Assembly: GCA_964352855.1 (NCBI GenBank)
Contig: CAYGTR010000007.1
Location: 26,679-90,678, forward strand
Source: Litorimonas sp964352855
Lineage (GTDB): Bacteria > Pseudomonadota > Alphaproteobacteria > Caulobacterales > Maricaulaceae
DNA: 64,000 nt
Direction: 5' to 3'
In this document: in pieces, positions 55,032-63,883 of the stretch
Numbering within the stretch: the first letter of the stretch is position 1
How the letters are laid out: each line of letters starts with the position of its first letter
Notes under the pieces: model-generated
The model's database searches: none
Seen by the model: only the letters and a program-made list of their open reading frames with translations
What the model was told of the DNA's origin: nothing
Position numbers and translations under genes: made by a program

Positions 55032-55060
55032 TTGCTATCTTTTTCGGGCATGATTATACG
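55032..55060 (+). promoter_or_regulatory. Promoter of tRNA-Pro(GGG)
   Basis: TTGCTA (55032-55037), a 17-base spacer, then TATACG (55055-55060), 19 bases before the tRNA 5' end. Confidence 0.6.
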
Positions 55061-55079
55061 CCCGGTCACTAAAGATCGT

Positions 55080-55156
55080 CGGAGTATAGCGCAGTCCGGT
55101 AGCGCACTAAGCTGGGGGCTTAGGGGTCGCAGGTTCGAATCCTGCTACTCCGACCA
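55080..55156 (+). tRNA. tRNA-Pro, anticodon GGG
   Basis: A complete 77-base cloverleaf including the encoded CCA. The acceptor stem CGGAGTA pairs with TACTCCG; the anticodon stem CTAAG/CTTAG holds the loop CTGGGGG, giving GGG. The T-arm is GCAGG TTCGAAT CCTGC. It reads CCC and CCU codons. A second proline tRNA (UGG) is at 63749. The position after the MerR gene is conserved in alphaproteobacteria. Confidence 0.98.
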
Positions 55157-55223
55157 TCTTTGGTCATACGTTTCTGAGAAAATGTCACAGCGAAATTTTG
55201 ACTAAACGGATTATATCAAGCTC

Positions 55224-56264
55224 ATGATTATTTCAGAACGTGATAAACGTGCCCTCTCGACATGGCTGCTATTTGTAATGTTCCTGGTCGCTGCGATTGT
55301 CGTCGTCGGCGGCGCGACGCGTCTCACCAATTCCGGTTTATCGATTACCGAATGGGATCCCATTACAGGGGCTTTACCGCCGTTGTCTAATGAGGCTTGG
55401 CTGGCGGAGTTTGAAAAATATAAACAGATTCCTGAATTTGAAACCGAGCATCCTGATATGGATATGGCGGGATTTAAATTTATCTATTTTTGGGAATGGG
55501 CACATCGTCAACTCGGTCGCTTGATAGGGCTCGCTTATTTATTACCTTTTGCTTATTTCGCAGTACGTCAGCGTTTGCCTCGTGGTAAATTTTTTCTGTT
55601 CCTTATCCCGTTTGTCTTGATCTGTATTCAAGGCGCCATCGGTTGGTGGATGGTGCATAGCGGATTGCAAGAGGGCATGGTGGATGTGAGCCAATATCGC
55701 TTAGCCACGCATTTGGGCATGGCATTCGTTATTCTTGGTTTTCTTTATTGGCTGAGGAAAAACACTCAGAATGACTTTGCGAGAACGATATCGGGTTCAC
55801 CCTATGTGAAACGGACGACGCTCTTCGCGGCTTTGGTTTATCTGCAGATTATCGCAGGAGCCTTCGTTGCCGGGACAAAGTCAGGACGAAGCTATAATGA
55901 ATGGCCTTTGATGGATGGTGATTTTATCCCTGCGGGGTATGGAATAATGTCACCTTTTTGGAAAAACTTTTTTGAGAACACGGCAGCTATCCAGTTTAAT
56001 CATCGGATGCTGGCCTATATCATCCTCGCACTCGGTATTTGGATATGGATTTCAGTACGGAAGACAAAAGAGATGCGCGCCATATCAACAATGATGCTTA
56101 TCATTTTGTTTTGGCAGGTCGGTTTAGGTATTTGGACTTTACTCTCTGGCGAAAATTTTGACCCGCTCCATATCAAATTGGCACTGGTTCATCAATTCTC
56201 TTCTATTTTCGTATTCCTTGTGGCCTTGGGGATGGCTTGGAAAAGTCGACATTTTATACGGTAA
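55224..56264 (+). CDS. ctaA: Heme A synthase
   Basis: A 346-residue inner-membrane protein with eight hydrophobic segments in two similar halves. It oxidises heme O to heme A for aa3-type cytochrome oxidase. Heme-ligand histidines appear as EWAHRQLGRLIG, ATHLGMAF, FNHRMLAY and LVHQFSSI. The GGATRLTNSGLSITEWDPI-type N-terminal loop (GGATRLTNSGLSI) is the type-2 CtaA signature of alphaproteobacteria and mitochondria. It implies an aa3 oxidase elsewhere. Confidence 0.95.
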   Translation: MIISERDKRALSTWLLFVMFLVAAIVVVGGATRLTNSGLSITEWDPITGALPPLSNEAWLAEFEKYKQIPEFETEHPDMDMAGFKFIYFWEWAHRQLGRLIGLAYLLPFAYFAVRQRLPRGKFFLFLIPFVLICIQGAIGWWMVHSGLQEGMVDVSQYRLATHLGMAFVILGFLYWLRKNTQNDFARTISGSPYVKRTTLFAALVYLQIIAGAFVAGTKSGRSYNEWPLMDGDFIPAGYGIMSPFWKNFFENTAAIQFNHRMLAYIILALGIWIWISVRKTKEMRAISTMMLIILFWQVGLGIWTLLSGENFDPLHIKLALVHQFSSIFVFLVALGMAWKSRHFIR

Positions 56265-56331
56265 TATAATACCTAAATTCTAACTATCTGAATTTAATGT
56301 ATATTTTATAATAGGTCGCTGAATTGTAGTG

Positions 56332-56360
56332 TTGACGGTCTCCGGTTGTTCCTCTAGTTA
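56332..56360 (+). promoter_or_regulatory. Promoter of rplM-rpsI
   Basis: TTGACG (56332-56337), a 17-base spacer and TAGTTA (56355-56360) lie 46 bases before rplM. The -35 is a near-consensus match. Confidence 0.6.
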
Positions 56361-56372
56361 GCCGCGCTTAGC

Positions 56373-56391
56373 CAGTAGGTTTAATCTACTG
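56373..56391 (+). promoter_or_regulatory. Leader hairpin before rplM
   Basis: CAGTAG (56373-56378) pairs with CTACTG (56386-56391) over a 7-base loop, ending just before the AGAGGA ribosome site. Such a hairpin could control translation, for example by ribosomal-protein feedback; this is inference. Confidence 0.4.
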
Positions 56392-56406
56392 AACACAGAG
56401 GATATT

Positions 56407-56877
56407 ATGAAAACGACAAAGTTTTTAAAAACCGCTGAAGTTGAGAAGAAATGGATTCTCATCGATGCGAAAGATGTCGTGACAGGTCGCTTGGCAACAT
56501 TCATTGCTATGCGTCTTCGCGGCAAACATTTACCTACATACACACCGCATATTGATTGTGGTGATAATGTGATCGTCATCAACGCTGAAAAAGTTGCCTT
56601 CACTGGCAAGAAGCGTACAGACAAAGTTTATTACTGGCACACAGGTCACCCGGGTGGTTTGAAAGAGCGTACAGCGGATAAGATCCTCGATGGTCGATTC
56701 CCTGATCGTGTTCTTCGTAAGGCCGTGCAGCGTATGTTGCCAAAGGAAAGCCCATTGGCGCGTAAACAACTCTCTAACCTTCGCGTTTACGCAGGGACAG
56801 AGCATCCACATGAAGCTCAGAATCCTGAAGTCATCGACTTCAAATCTATGAGCACTAAAAACGTGAAGGGAGCCTAA
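56407..56877 (+). CDS. rplM: 50S ribosomal protein L13
   Basis: A 156-residue L13. The segments KKWILIDAKDVVTGRLATFIA, the CGDNVIVINAEKVAFTGKK pattern and the YYWHTGHPGGLKERTA stretch are typical. A strong AGAGGA ribosome site precedes the ATG. It is co-transcribed with rpsI, which follows after 3 bases, the usual rplM-rpsI pair. Confidence 0.98.
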   Translation: MKTTKFLKTAEVEKKWILIDAKDVVTGRLATFIAMRLRGKHLPTYTPHIDCGDNVIVINAEKVAFTGKKRTDKVYYWHTGHPGGLKERTADKILDGRFPDRVLRKAVQRMLPKESPLARKQLSNLRVYAGTEHPHEAQNPEVIDFKSMSTKNVKGA

Positions 56878-56880
56878 GTC

Positions 56881-57378
56881 ATGGCTGAGACCCAAACACT
56901 TGCAGATCTTAAAGACGTCATGGACGGTACAGCTGGTGGCGATTCCGCTGCTGTTGAAAGCGCTGCGCTTCCTGAACCAAAAATCGACAATCTTGGCCGT
57001 GCTTATGCCACCGGCAAGCGGAAAAACTCTATCGCCCGCGTCTGGATTAAACCCGGTAACGGTAAAGTCACTGTCAATGGTCGTGATCAAGAAGTCTATT
57101 TCGCCCGTCCTGTGCTTCGCTTGATTATTGCTCAAGCATTCCAAGTTGCTGACCGCGTTGATTCATATGACGTTGTTGCCACTGTCAAAGGTGGTGGCTT
57201 GTCCGGTCAAGCTGGTGCTGTCCGTCATGGTATTACAAAAGCCCTCACATATTATGAGCCGGCTCTACGTCGTCCATTGAAGGCAGCTGGCTTTATCACA
57301 CGTGACTCGCGTGTTGTTGAGCGTAAGAAATACGGTAAAGCGAAAGCCCGTAAGAGCTTCCAGTTCTCAAAGCGCTAA
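56881..57378 (+). CDS. rpsI: 30S ribosomal protein S9
   Basis: A 165-residue S9. The core begins at about residue 42 with AYATGKRKNSIARVWIKPG and ends in the conserved FQFSKR, whose final Arg reaches the decoding centre. The acidic 40-residue N-terminal extension is common in alphaproteobacteria. A strong terminator follows. Confidence 0.98.
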   Translation: MAETQTLADLKDVMDGTAGGDSAAVESAALPEPKIDNLGRAYATGKRKNSIARVWIKPGNGKVTVNGRDQEVYFARPVLRLIIAQAFQVADRVDSYDVVATVKGGGLSGQAGAVRHGITKALTYYEPALRRPLKAAGFITRDSRVVERKKYGKAKARKSFQFSKR

Positions 57379-57423
57379 GAATTGGGGCGTTAAGCCTTTA
57401 CCAAGCGAATCATCGCTATCTAT

Positions 57424-57456
57424 TAAGCGCTTCGGGAGACCGAGGCGCTTTTTTTA
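57424..57456 (+). terminator. Terminator of rplM-rpsI
   Basis: An 11-bp stem, AAGCGCTTCGG with CCGAGGCGCTT (one G-T pair), with a GAGA tetraloop, followed by a run of seven Ts. Confidence 0.94.
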
Positions 57457-57468
57457 TGGAATAAAATC

Positions 57469-58515
57469 ATGTCGACTATCAAGAAAGCTGCTGTTTTGGG
57501 TGCGTCTGGTTACACGGGCATCGAAATTATTCGCTTAATACAAAATCATCCTTACTTGGAGATCGCTGCGCTGACAGGCCATAGCCGTGCCGGTGAGGCG
57601 GCAGGAGATGTTTTCCCGAATCTCTCTCACCTTGACCTACCTGATCTTCAAGATTGGAAAGATGTTGATTGGTCGTCCATTGATGTTGCCTTTGCCTGTC
57701 TGCCACACGGGGCGAGCCAAGAGACTATTGCTGAGATACTGCCTCATGTCGGCATTGTCATAGACCTCTCAGCAGATTTTCGTCTGCGCGACCCGGCACT
57801 TTATGAAGCGACTTATAATCGCCCCCACAACTTTCCTGATTTACTCAATGAGGCGGTTTACGGGCTATCAGAGTGGGCGAAAGACACGTTAAAAGGCGCA
57901 AAACTTATTTCATGCCCGGGCTGTTTTCCGACATGTACGCTTCTCCCGCTCTTACCTTTGTTAAAAGACGGCCTCATAAATAGCAGAGCGCTGCCTGTGT
58001 CCGCGATTACGGGTGTGACGGGCGCCGGACGAAAAGCCAGTTTAGGTTTATCTTTCACAGAATTAGCCGAAGGCGCTCATGCTTATGGTGTTGGGCATCA
58101 CCGCCATGCGCCTGAAATTGATCAAATTATTAAACGTGTGACGGGGCAAGAGAGTGTTGTGACCCTGACACCCCATTTGGTGCCGATGAACCGTGGTATG
58201 ATCACGACGACTATTGTTAATTTGAAAGACAATGCGTCGCTCGATGATTTACGTAAGTCCTTGCTTAGGGCTTATGCAGATACTCCCTTTGTATCGGTAT
58301 TGGATAACGGCAATGTGCCACAAACACGACATGTACGCGGCTCAAACCGTTGCCATATCAATGTGTTTGAGAATAGAACGCCTGGCACAGCCGTCGTCAT
58401 AGCGGTGATTGATAACCTCACGAAAGGTTCATCAGGCCAAGCCATACAAAATTACAATTTGTCTCAAGGTTTGGATGAAACATTGGGGCTTAATACATTG
58501 GCTCTTTTCCCATAG
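57469..58515 (+). CDS. argC: N-acetyl-gamma-glutamyl-phosphate reductase (type 1)
   Basis: A 348-residue NADPH-dependent reductase of arginine synthesis. The Rossmann motif GASGYTGIEIIRL, the catalytic Cys in SCPGCFPT and the GHHRHAPEI segment are clear. The length fits type-1 ArgC. It starts 13 bases after the rpsI terminator's T-run, so its promoter must overlap the terminator region or expression depends on read-through. Confidence 0.95.
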   Translation: MSTIKKAAVLGASGYTGIEIIRLIQNHPYLEIAALTGHSRAGEAAGDVFPNLSHLDLPDLQDWKDVDWSSIDVAFACLPHGASQETIAEILPHVGIVIDLSADFRLRDPALYEATYNRPHNFPDLLNEAVYGLSEWAKDTLKGAKLISCPGCFPTCTLLPLLPLLKDGLINSRALPVSAITGVTGAGRKASLGLSFTELAEGAHAYGVGHHRHAPEIDQIIKRVTGQESVVTLTPHLVPMNRGMITTTIVNLKDNASLDDLRKSLLRAYADTPFVSVLDNGNVPQTRHVRGSNRCHINVFENRTPGTAVVIAVIDNLTKGSSGQAIQNYNLSQGLDETLGLNTLALFP

Positions 58516-58619
58516 CAGCCCCCAAATTGCATGATATGAGCCAATTTTTAGATGACGATGAGACGAAACAAGCCCATATCTATTTTTGGAAATGGCAAAT
58601 ATACGAATCGAGGATAAGC

Positions 58620-58958
58620 GTGGCGTATAAAAAAGTAATATTCGTGGTTGCGGCGCTTAGCTTATCTGCATGCGCAACAGTAAAAATGCCCAACCTCGAT
58701 TTTTTGGGTTCAGGGTTTGAGGAAGATGCCAAGAATATAGACCCGTCTATTCCCTCGGTTGATGAGGCCCCAAGCATTCCGACAGATGTGCGATCTGCAA
58801 GCGAATGGGATAATTCTGCGCGGGCGATGCTGTCGATACGTGATGGGTTCGAAGTGCCAGATGTTTCTGATGAACAATTAACACCCGAAGAACTAGAACA
58901 ACGCTTTGAGGACCTGAAAGCAAAAGCGCAGGCTTACAAGGCTGATGACCCGCAATAA
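58620..58958 (+). CDS. Small hypothetical lipoprotein
   Basis: About 112 residues. A GTG start at 58620, with GAGGA just upstream, opens a lipoprotein signal AYKKVIFVVAALSLSAC with the lipobox LSAC. The mature part is acidic and Pro-rich, then ends in a charged helix (TPEELEQRFEDLKAKAQAYK). I do not recognise the family. An upstream in-frame ATG at 58527 would bury the signal. It lies between argC and the aminotransferase; the latter starts 24 bases later. Confidence 0.72.
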   Translation: MAYKKVIFVVAALSLSACATVKMPNLDFLGSGFEEDAKNIDPSIPSVDEAPSIPTDVRSASEWDNSARAMLSIRDGFEVPDVSDEQLTPEELEQRFEDLKAKAQAYKADDPQ

Positions 58959-58982
58959 GGGCTGAACGTTAAGGGGACAGTC

Positions 58983-60188
58983 ATGGTTGAGACTAAAGAA
59001 TTCTACAGAATTAAACGCCTTCCGCCTTATGTATTCGCGGAGGTCAATAAGCTCAAAGCCGAACTGCGCGCCGGTGGCATGGATATTATAGACTTTGGCT
59101 TCGGCAATCCTGATTTGCCGACCCCGCAGCATGTCATTGATAAGCTTATACAAACGGTTCAAAAGCCAAAGACTACCGGTTATTCGGCCTCGCGAGGGAT
59201 TAAAGGCCTTCGGCAAGCTTGTGGACGGTATTATAAGCGTCGCTTTGATGTTGATCTTAATCCTGAAACAGAAATTATCGCCACGATTGGCTCAAAAGAG
59301 GGCTTCGCAAACCTTGCACAGGCCATCACGGCTCCGGGGGATGTCATATATGCGCCAGACCCGTCTTATCCGCTTCATGCCTATGGTTTTATTATTGCAG
59401 GCGCGAAAATTCAGGGGATTCCGGCGATTACGGCAGATGAATATCTAGCAGGTGTCAAAGAGGCATTGGCCAAAGCTGATAAGCCACCCATGGCAATCGT
59501 TGTCTGTTTCCCGTCTAATCCAACAGGACATGTATGTGATTTGAGCTTCTACGAAGAGATCGTCGCGATTGCAAAAGCGAATGATATCATTGTGTTATCT
59601 GATCTTGCTTACTCTGAAATCTATTTTGGTGATCCTCCGCCGTCTATTTTTCAGGTCAAAGGCGCAAAAGAAGACATTCTGGCAATTGAAACAACGTCCC
59701 TGTCAAAAACATATTCGATGGCCGGTTGGCGTATGGGCTTTGCCGTCGGATCAGAACGCCTCATTGCCGCTCTCACGCGAGTGAAGTCTTATCTGGATTA
59801 TGGAGCTTTCACGCCTATTCAAGTGGCCGCCTGTGCAGCATTAGATGGCCCACAAGATGTTGTTGAACACGCGCGAGCCATCTACCGTAGCCGCCGAGAC
59901 GTCATGGTCGATAGCTTTGGCCGCGCAGGCTGGGATATTCCGTCGCCCGATGCCTCTATGTTCGCTTGGGCGCCTTTGCCGAAAGGGTTTGAGTCTTTGG
60001 GCTCGGTCGGATTTTGTAAACTCTTGATGAAAGAGGCAGGTGTGGCAGTTTCGCCGGGTAATGGTTTTGGCCCGCACGGTGAAGGCTATGTTCGAATTGC
60101 CTTGGTCGAGAATGAACAGCGTATCCGGCAAGCGGCGCGGAATATCAAAACATTTATTTCCAATCATTCTAAAACTGCAGCCGAATAA
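58983..60188 (+). CDS. AlaC-like class I/II aminotransferase
   Basis: A 401-residue fold-type I PLP enzyme. The PLP lysine lies in TTSLSKTYSMAGWRMGF, with NPTGHVCDLSFYEEI and the carboxylate-binding Arg in GYVRIALVENEQRIRQA. The N-terminal RLPPYVFAEVNKLKAELRAGG is typical of the AlaC (glutamate-pyruvate) group, also annotated as LL-diaminopimelate aminotransferase-like. In related bacteria it precedes hom and glpX; hom is absent here. Substrate is most likely alanine/pyruvate with glutamate. Confidence 0.86.
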   Translation: MVETKEFYRIKRLPPYVFAEVNKLKAELRAGGMDIIDFGFGNPDLPTPQHVIDKLIQTVQKPKTTGYSASRGIKGLRQACGRYYKRRFDVDLNPETEIIATIGSKEGFANLAQAITAPGDVIYAPDPSYPLHAYGFIIAGAKIQGIPAITADEYLAGVKEALAKADKPPMAIVVCFPSNPTGHVCDLSFYEEIVAIAKANDIIVLSDLAYSEIYFGDPPPSIFQVKGAKEDILAIETTSLSKTYSMAGWRMGFAVGSERLIAALTRVKSYLDYGAFTPIQVAACAALDGPQDVVEHARAIYRSRRDVMVDSFGRAGWDIPSPDASMFAWAPLPKGFESLGSVGFCKLLMKEAGVAVSPGNGFGPHGEGYVRIALVENEQRIRQAARNIKTFISNHSKTAAE

Positions 60189-60258
60189 ATTTCATTTATG
60201 TCTCCACAAATCAGGGGCGGATGTGATAGGGCAGACAAAATTTCTTTAAGAGGCTGAT

Positions 60259-61215
60259 GTGTCAAAAATCGGATTTAATACAGGTTTGGCGCTTCGTGCG
60301 GCCCTCGTCACAGAAAAAGCCGCGATTGCGGCGTCTAAACTCGCAGGGCGTGGCGACGAAAAGGCGGCGGACCAAGCTGCTGTCGATGCAATGCGGACAG
60401 ATTTGAATACAATGGACATTAAAGGTCGCGTTGTGATCGGTGAGGGTGAACGCGATGAGGCTCCGATGCTCTATATTGGCGAAGAGGTCGGTAAAGGCAA
60501 AGGGCCGGAGATCGATATCGCTTTGGATCCACTCGAGGGCACAACACTTACCGCAAAAAATATGGCCAATGCATTGGCTGTCATGGCCTTTGCGCCGCGC
60601 GGGGGACTTCTTTATGCCCCAGATACTTATATGGACAAAATCGCCATTGGCCCCGGCTATGCAGAGGGTTTGGTGGATTTGGATAAAAGCGTTGAGGACA
60701 ATGTGATGGCTCTGGCGAAAGCCAAAGGTGTTAGCCCCAAAGACATCACGGTTTGCGTGCTTGATCGTGCGCGTCACAGCCCAATCATTGAAGCGCTGCG
60801 TGGTATGGATGCCAAGGTTAGCCTTATCACGGATGGTGATGTCCAAGGCGTCATCGCGACGACCGACCCCGACACACAAATCGATATGTATATCGGGCAA
60901 GGCGGCGCGCCCGAAGGTGTCTTGGCAGCTGCAGCTCTGCGCTGTGTTGGCGGACAAATGCAAGGTCGCTTGCATTTTCGGAATGATGATGAAGTCGCGC
61001 GTGCGCGTCGCGTAGGAATCGACAAACTAGACGCGAAATATGACCTCATGGGTCTTGCTTCCGGGCCAACTATTTTTTCTGCGACAGGCGTGACGCAAGG
61101 CTCACTCTTGGATGGTGTCAGAACATCTAATGGACGTGTGCATACGCACACACTTATCATGAACTCTGTTGATCGAGCCGTGCAGAAGCTCCGTTCCGCT
61201 CGCCCTATCTCGTGA
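60259..61215 (+). CDS. glpX: Class II fructose-1,6-bisphosphatase
   Basis: A 318-residue GlpX enzyme of gluconeogenesis (in autotrophs also sedoheptulose bisphosphatase). The metal and phosphate motifs GEGERDEAPMLYIGEEVG and DPLEGTTLTAKN are intact, as is LGGGPEGV-like GQGGAPEGVLAAAA. The start is GTG with AGAGG upstream. Its stop overlaps the recJ GTG by 4 bases. Confidence 0.95.
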   Translation: MSKIGFNTGLALRAALVTEKAAIAASKLAGRGDEKAADQAAVDAMRTDLNTMDIKGRVVIGEGERDEAPMLYIGEEVGKGKGPEIDIALDPLEGTTLTAKNMANALAVMAFAPRGGLLYAPDTYMDKIAIGPGYAEGLVDLDKSVEDNVMALAKAKGVSPKDITVCVLDRARHSPIIEALRGMDAKVSLITDGDVQGVIATTDPDTQIDMYIGQGGAPEGVLAAAALRCVGGQMQGRLHFRNDDEVARARRVGIDKLDAKYDLMGLASGPTIFSATGVTQGSLLDGVRTSNGRVHTHTLIMNSVDRAVQKLRSARPIS

Positions 61216-62969
61216 CAACTGACGCGCTTCTGAATGTAACTCACTCTATTCGTGGTCAAAAATGGATAAATCGCGCATCTGAGGCGGCGGTCGAAGTTCT
61301 TTTGCAAGCGTGTGACGTGTCTCCACTCGCAGCTAGGTTATTGGCTGGTAGGGGTGTTGAGCCCTCTCATGTGAGCCAGTTTTTATCACCCAAGCTCAGG
61401 GATAGTCTGCCTGACCCATCCTCATTGATGGATATGGACAAAACCGTCGCGTTGATTTTTGAGGCAATCGATCAAGAGCGATCTGTCTGTATCTTTGCGG
61501 ATTATGACGTAGATGGGGGGACGTCAGCGGCTCAACTTTTGCGTTGGGCACGGGGTATGGGACAAGATTGGTCACTTTATGTGCCTGACCGGCTCTTGGA
61601 AGGCTATGGGCCCTCAGTGCAGGCTTTCGAAAAAATAAAGACAGATGGGACGGATTTGGTCATCACAGTGGATTGCGGGGCTGCCGCGCATGAGGCGTTG
61701 TCTCATGCTACGGATATTGGCTTGGACATCATCGTGATTGATCATCATTTGATGGATGAAAGTCGGCCCAAGGCCAAAGCCATTGTGAACCCCAACCGAC
61801 AAGATGATACATCTGGGCTCGGCCATCTGGCGGCGGCGGGCGTGACATTCATGACCGTTGTTGCGCTTAACCGAGAAGCCAAGCGGCGGGGTATGCGAGT
61901 GCCGGTTTCAACGATGGAGCTATTGGGTTTGGCGTCACTCGGGACGATTTGTGATGTGGTGCCTCTCACGGGATTAAACCGCGCAATTGTGGCGCAAGGC
62001 TTGAAGGTGCTTTCCAAGCAAAAGGACGCAGGCATTCAAGCTTTGGCTGATGTCGCAAACCTCAAACCGCCTTTTACCACCCGCGATGTGGGTTTTGGTT
62101 TTGGCCCTCGTATTAATGCAGGCGGACGCATAGGTGTTTCCCATATGGGCGCAGAATTGCTGCTTACAGAAAATGCACAGCTTGCCTATGCTCACGCGGC
62201 GGAACTAGACCGCGTCAATGCAGAGCGTCGTGCAATTCAAGACCGTATTCAATCAGAAGCCATGGAAGCCGCCGCCAAAAGTAATGAAACGGATGCCATT
62301 ATTGTGGTCGCTATGAAAGATTGGCATCCTGGTATCATTGGAATTGTCGCCGGACGCATTAAAGACAAGTTTAATAAACCTGCTATCGTCATAGGGATTG
62401 ATGACAAGAATATCGGCAAAGGTTCCGGGCGTTCCATTAAAGGCGTCAATTTAGGCGAAGCTTTAGCGGCAGCGAAAGGCGAGGGCATCCTTCTCTCAGG
62501 TGGCGGTCACGAAATGGCGGGCGGATTAGCGATAGATCCCGCCCAAATCAAAGCTTTCAAGAATTTTATATCTGAAAAGCTCTCATCCTCTGTTGAACTG
62601 GCGCTTCAAAACCAAGCTTTAAAAATCGATGCTCTTATTCATCCCAAAGCCGTATCCTTGCAAACACTGGATATCATCGACACCGTGGGGCCATATGGAG
62701 CAGGCAACCCAAGCCCTGTTTTTGCATTTTCTGATGTTATTATTGATTATGCGGAACGCCTAAAAGGCCATCATGTGCGGGTTTCAATAAAAAGCCGCGA
62801 CGGAACGACATTGCGGGCCATGGCATTTGGTGCCGAGGATTCGGGGCTTGCCGAAATTTTGCTCTCAGGCGGGAATCAACCGCTTCACATCGCAGGACAA
62901 ATTAAGCGGAATGAATGGAACGGCCGTATTTCTGCTGATTTCCATATCCTTGATGTGGCTTTGGTCTAA
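61212..62969 (+). CDS. recJ: Single-stranded-DNA-specific exonuclease RecJ
   Basis: A 585-residue 5'-3' exonuclease of the DHH family. Catalytic motifs are ADYDVDGGTSAAQLLR, VDCGAAAHEA and IDHHLMDE. The DHHA1 domain contains GGGHEMAGGLAI. An OB-fold region at the end fits RecJ. It works with RecFOR (recO is in this window) and in mismatch repair. Co-translated with glpX, a conserved order in alphaproteobacteria. Confidence 0.96.
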   Translation: MTTDALLNVTHSIRGQKWINRASEAAVEVLLQACDVSPLAARLLAGRGVEPSHVSQFLSPKLRDSLPDPSSLMDMDKTVALIFEAIDQERSVCIFADYDVDGGTSAAQLLRWARGMGQDWSLYVPDRLLEGYGPSVQAFEKIKTDGTDLVITVDCGAAAHEALSHATDIGLDIIVIDHHLMDESRPKAKAIVNPNRQDDTSGLGHLAAAGVTFMTVVALNREAKRRGMRVPVSTMELLGLASLGTICDVVPLTGLNRAIVAQGLKVLSKQKDAGIQALADVANLKPPFTTRDVGFGFGPRINAGGRIGVSHMGAELLLTENAQLAYAHAAELDRVNAERRAIQDRIQSEAMEAAAKSNETDAIIVVAMKDWHPGIIGIVAGRIKDKFNKPAIVIGIDDKNIGKGSGRSIKGVNLGEALAAAKGEGILLSGGGHEMAGGLAIDPAQIKAFKNFISEKLSSSVELALQNQALKIDALIHPKAVSLQTLDIIDTVGPYGAGNPSPVFAFSDVIIDYAERLKGHHVRVSIKSRDGTTLRAMAFGAEDSGLAEILLSGGNQPLHIAGQIKRNEWNGRISADFHILDVALV

Positions 62970-63030
62970 TAACGACGTCACTTTACGCTTCGAAAATGAG
63001 AGTTTTGCTGACTTTTTTGTAAAATAGGAC

Positions 63031-63059
63031 TTGCACCGTCTTAAACTCAATTCTATATC
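63031..63059 (+). promoter_or_regulatory. Promoter of tRNA-Glu
   Basis: TTGCAC (63031-63036), a 17-base spacer and TATATC (63054-63059), 17 bases before the tRNA 5' end. Confidence 0.6.
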
Positions 63060-63076
63060 GCGCGGACTGATGATGC

Positions 63077-63152
63077 GGTCCCTTCGTCTATCGGTTAGGA
63101 CGCTAGGTTTTCAACCTGGAAAGAGGGGTTCGATTCCCCTAGGGACTGCCAT
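63077..63152 (+). tRNA. tRNA-Glu, anticodon UUC
   Basis: A 76-base cloverleaf with encoded CCA. The acceptor stem GGTCCCT pairs with AGGGACT (a terminal G-U pair, as in alphaproteobacterial tRNA-Glu). The anticodon stem CTAGG/CCTGG holds the loop TTTTCAA, giving TTC. The T-arm is AGGGG TTCGATT CCCCT. Confidence 0.98.
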
Positions 63153-63221
63153 CAGTTTTTCCTCCTCTTTAACTGATATTATGCGCTTCACCTTGAGGTT
63201 CTTTTTGTTTATGTCTGCGAC

Positions 63222-63701
63222 ATGAAAAAAATACTTGTCACGCTTGTTCTCTTCGCCCTTATGTTTGTTTCTGCTTTTGCACAGACGAACCCGGATGATG
63301 ACGTCAACTTCGGACCACCTCAACCGCTTGTAATTGTAACAGAGTCAGGCGTTCAGGACTTTATGGTTGAAGAAGCCAAGACGGCGGATCAACAGGCGCG
63401 GGGTATGATGTTTCGCGACAATATGGGTGATAATGAAGGCATGATTTTTGAATTTGCCGAACCGAAAGTCGCAAGTATTTGGATGAAAAACACCGCTATC
63501 CCGCTTGATCTCTTATTCGTGCGCTCTGATGGAAAGATACTTAAGATTGAACATATGGCACAACCGTATTCCTTACGCAGTGCGTCTTCAGAGGCTGTCG
63601 TCGCGGCTGTTGTGGAAATCAAGGGCGGCCGCTCCAATGCGTTGGGTATTCAACCCGGCGACACAATAAAACACACATTTTTCGGGAATTCTGCACCTTA
63701 A
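63222..63701 (+). CDS. DUF192 family exported protein
   Basis: A 159-residue protein with a signal peptide (residues 1-20, ending SAFAQ). The DUF192 core follows from about residue 45, with QQARGMMFRDNMGDNEGMIFEF, SIWMKNTAIPLDLLFV and ALGIQPGDTI. The biochemical role of this family is unknown; it is widespread in marine and halophilic microbes. The gene sits between two tRNA genes. Confidence 0.88.
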   Translation: MKKILVTLVLFALMFVSAFAQTNPDDDVNFGPPQPLVIVTESGVQDFMVEEAKTADQQARGMMFRDNMGDNEGMIFEFAEPKVASIWMKNTAIPLDLLFVRSDGKILKIEHMAQPYSLRSASSEAVVAAVVEIKGGRSNALGIQPGDTIKHTFFGNSAP

Positions 63702-63705
63702 GCGC

Positions 63706-63733
63706 TTGAATTATTTTCGCGTCGCTTTAATAG
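63706..63733 (+). promoter_or_regulatory. Promoter of tRNA-Pro(UGG)
   Basis: TTGAAT (63706-63711), a 16-base spacer and TAATAG (63728-63733), 15 bases before the tRNA 5' end. Confidence 0.5.
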
Positions 63734-63748
63734 GCTCTCACCATGTGT

Positions 63749-63825
63749 CGGGGTGTAGCGCAGCCTGGTAGCGCACCTGTTTTGGGAACAGGGGGTCGCA
63801 AGTTCGAATCTTGCCACCCCGACCA
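63749..63825 (+). tRNA. tRNA-Pro, anticodon UGG
   Basis: A 77-base cloverleaf with encoded CCA. The acceptor stem CGGGGTG pairs with CACCCCG; the anticodon stem CCTGT/ACAGG holds the loop TTTGGGA, giving TGG. The T-arm is GCAAG TTCGAAT CTTGC. It can read all or most CCN codons, complementing the GGG isoacceptor at 55080. Confidence 0.98.
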
Positions 63826-63883
63826 TGGTTTTTCACTATATTTAGTTAACTGGCTCGCCTCTTATAGAGGTGGTTGTTAGATT

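Noticed and set aside
54032..55156. tRNA-Pro(GGG) as an integration site for a genomic island
   Set aside because: No integrase follows and no repeat of the tRNA 3' end was noticed downstream; the neighbours ctaA and rplM are core genes.
56530..57144. A 204-codon minus-strand frame across rplM and rpsI
   Set aside because: It is a shadow of two highly conserved ribosomal protein genes and has no recognisable domain.
60262..60975. A 237-codon open frame on the minus strand opposite glpX
   Set aside because: It lies wholly within glpX, has many Cys/His/Arg runs typical of antisense frames and matches no family.
63152..63178. ATCAGTT/AACTGAT hairpin just after tRNA-Glu as a terminator
   Set aside because: The stem is only 7 bp and AT-rich, the loop is 13 bases, and no T-run follows.
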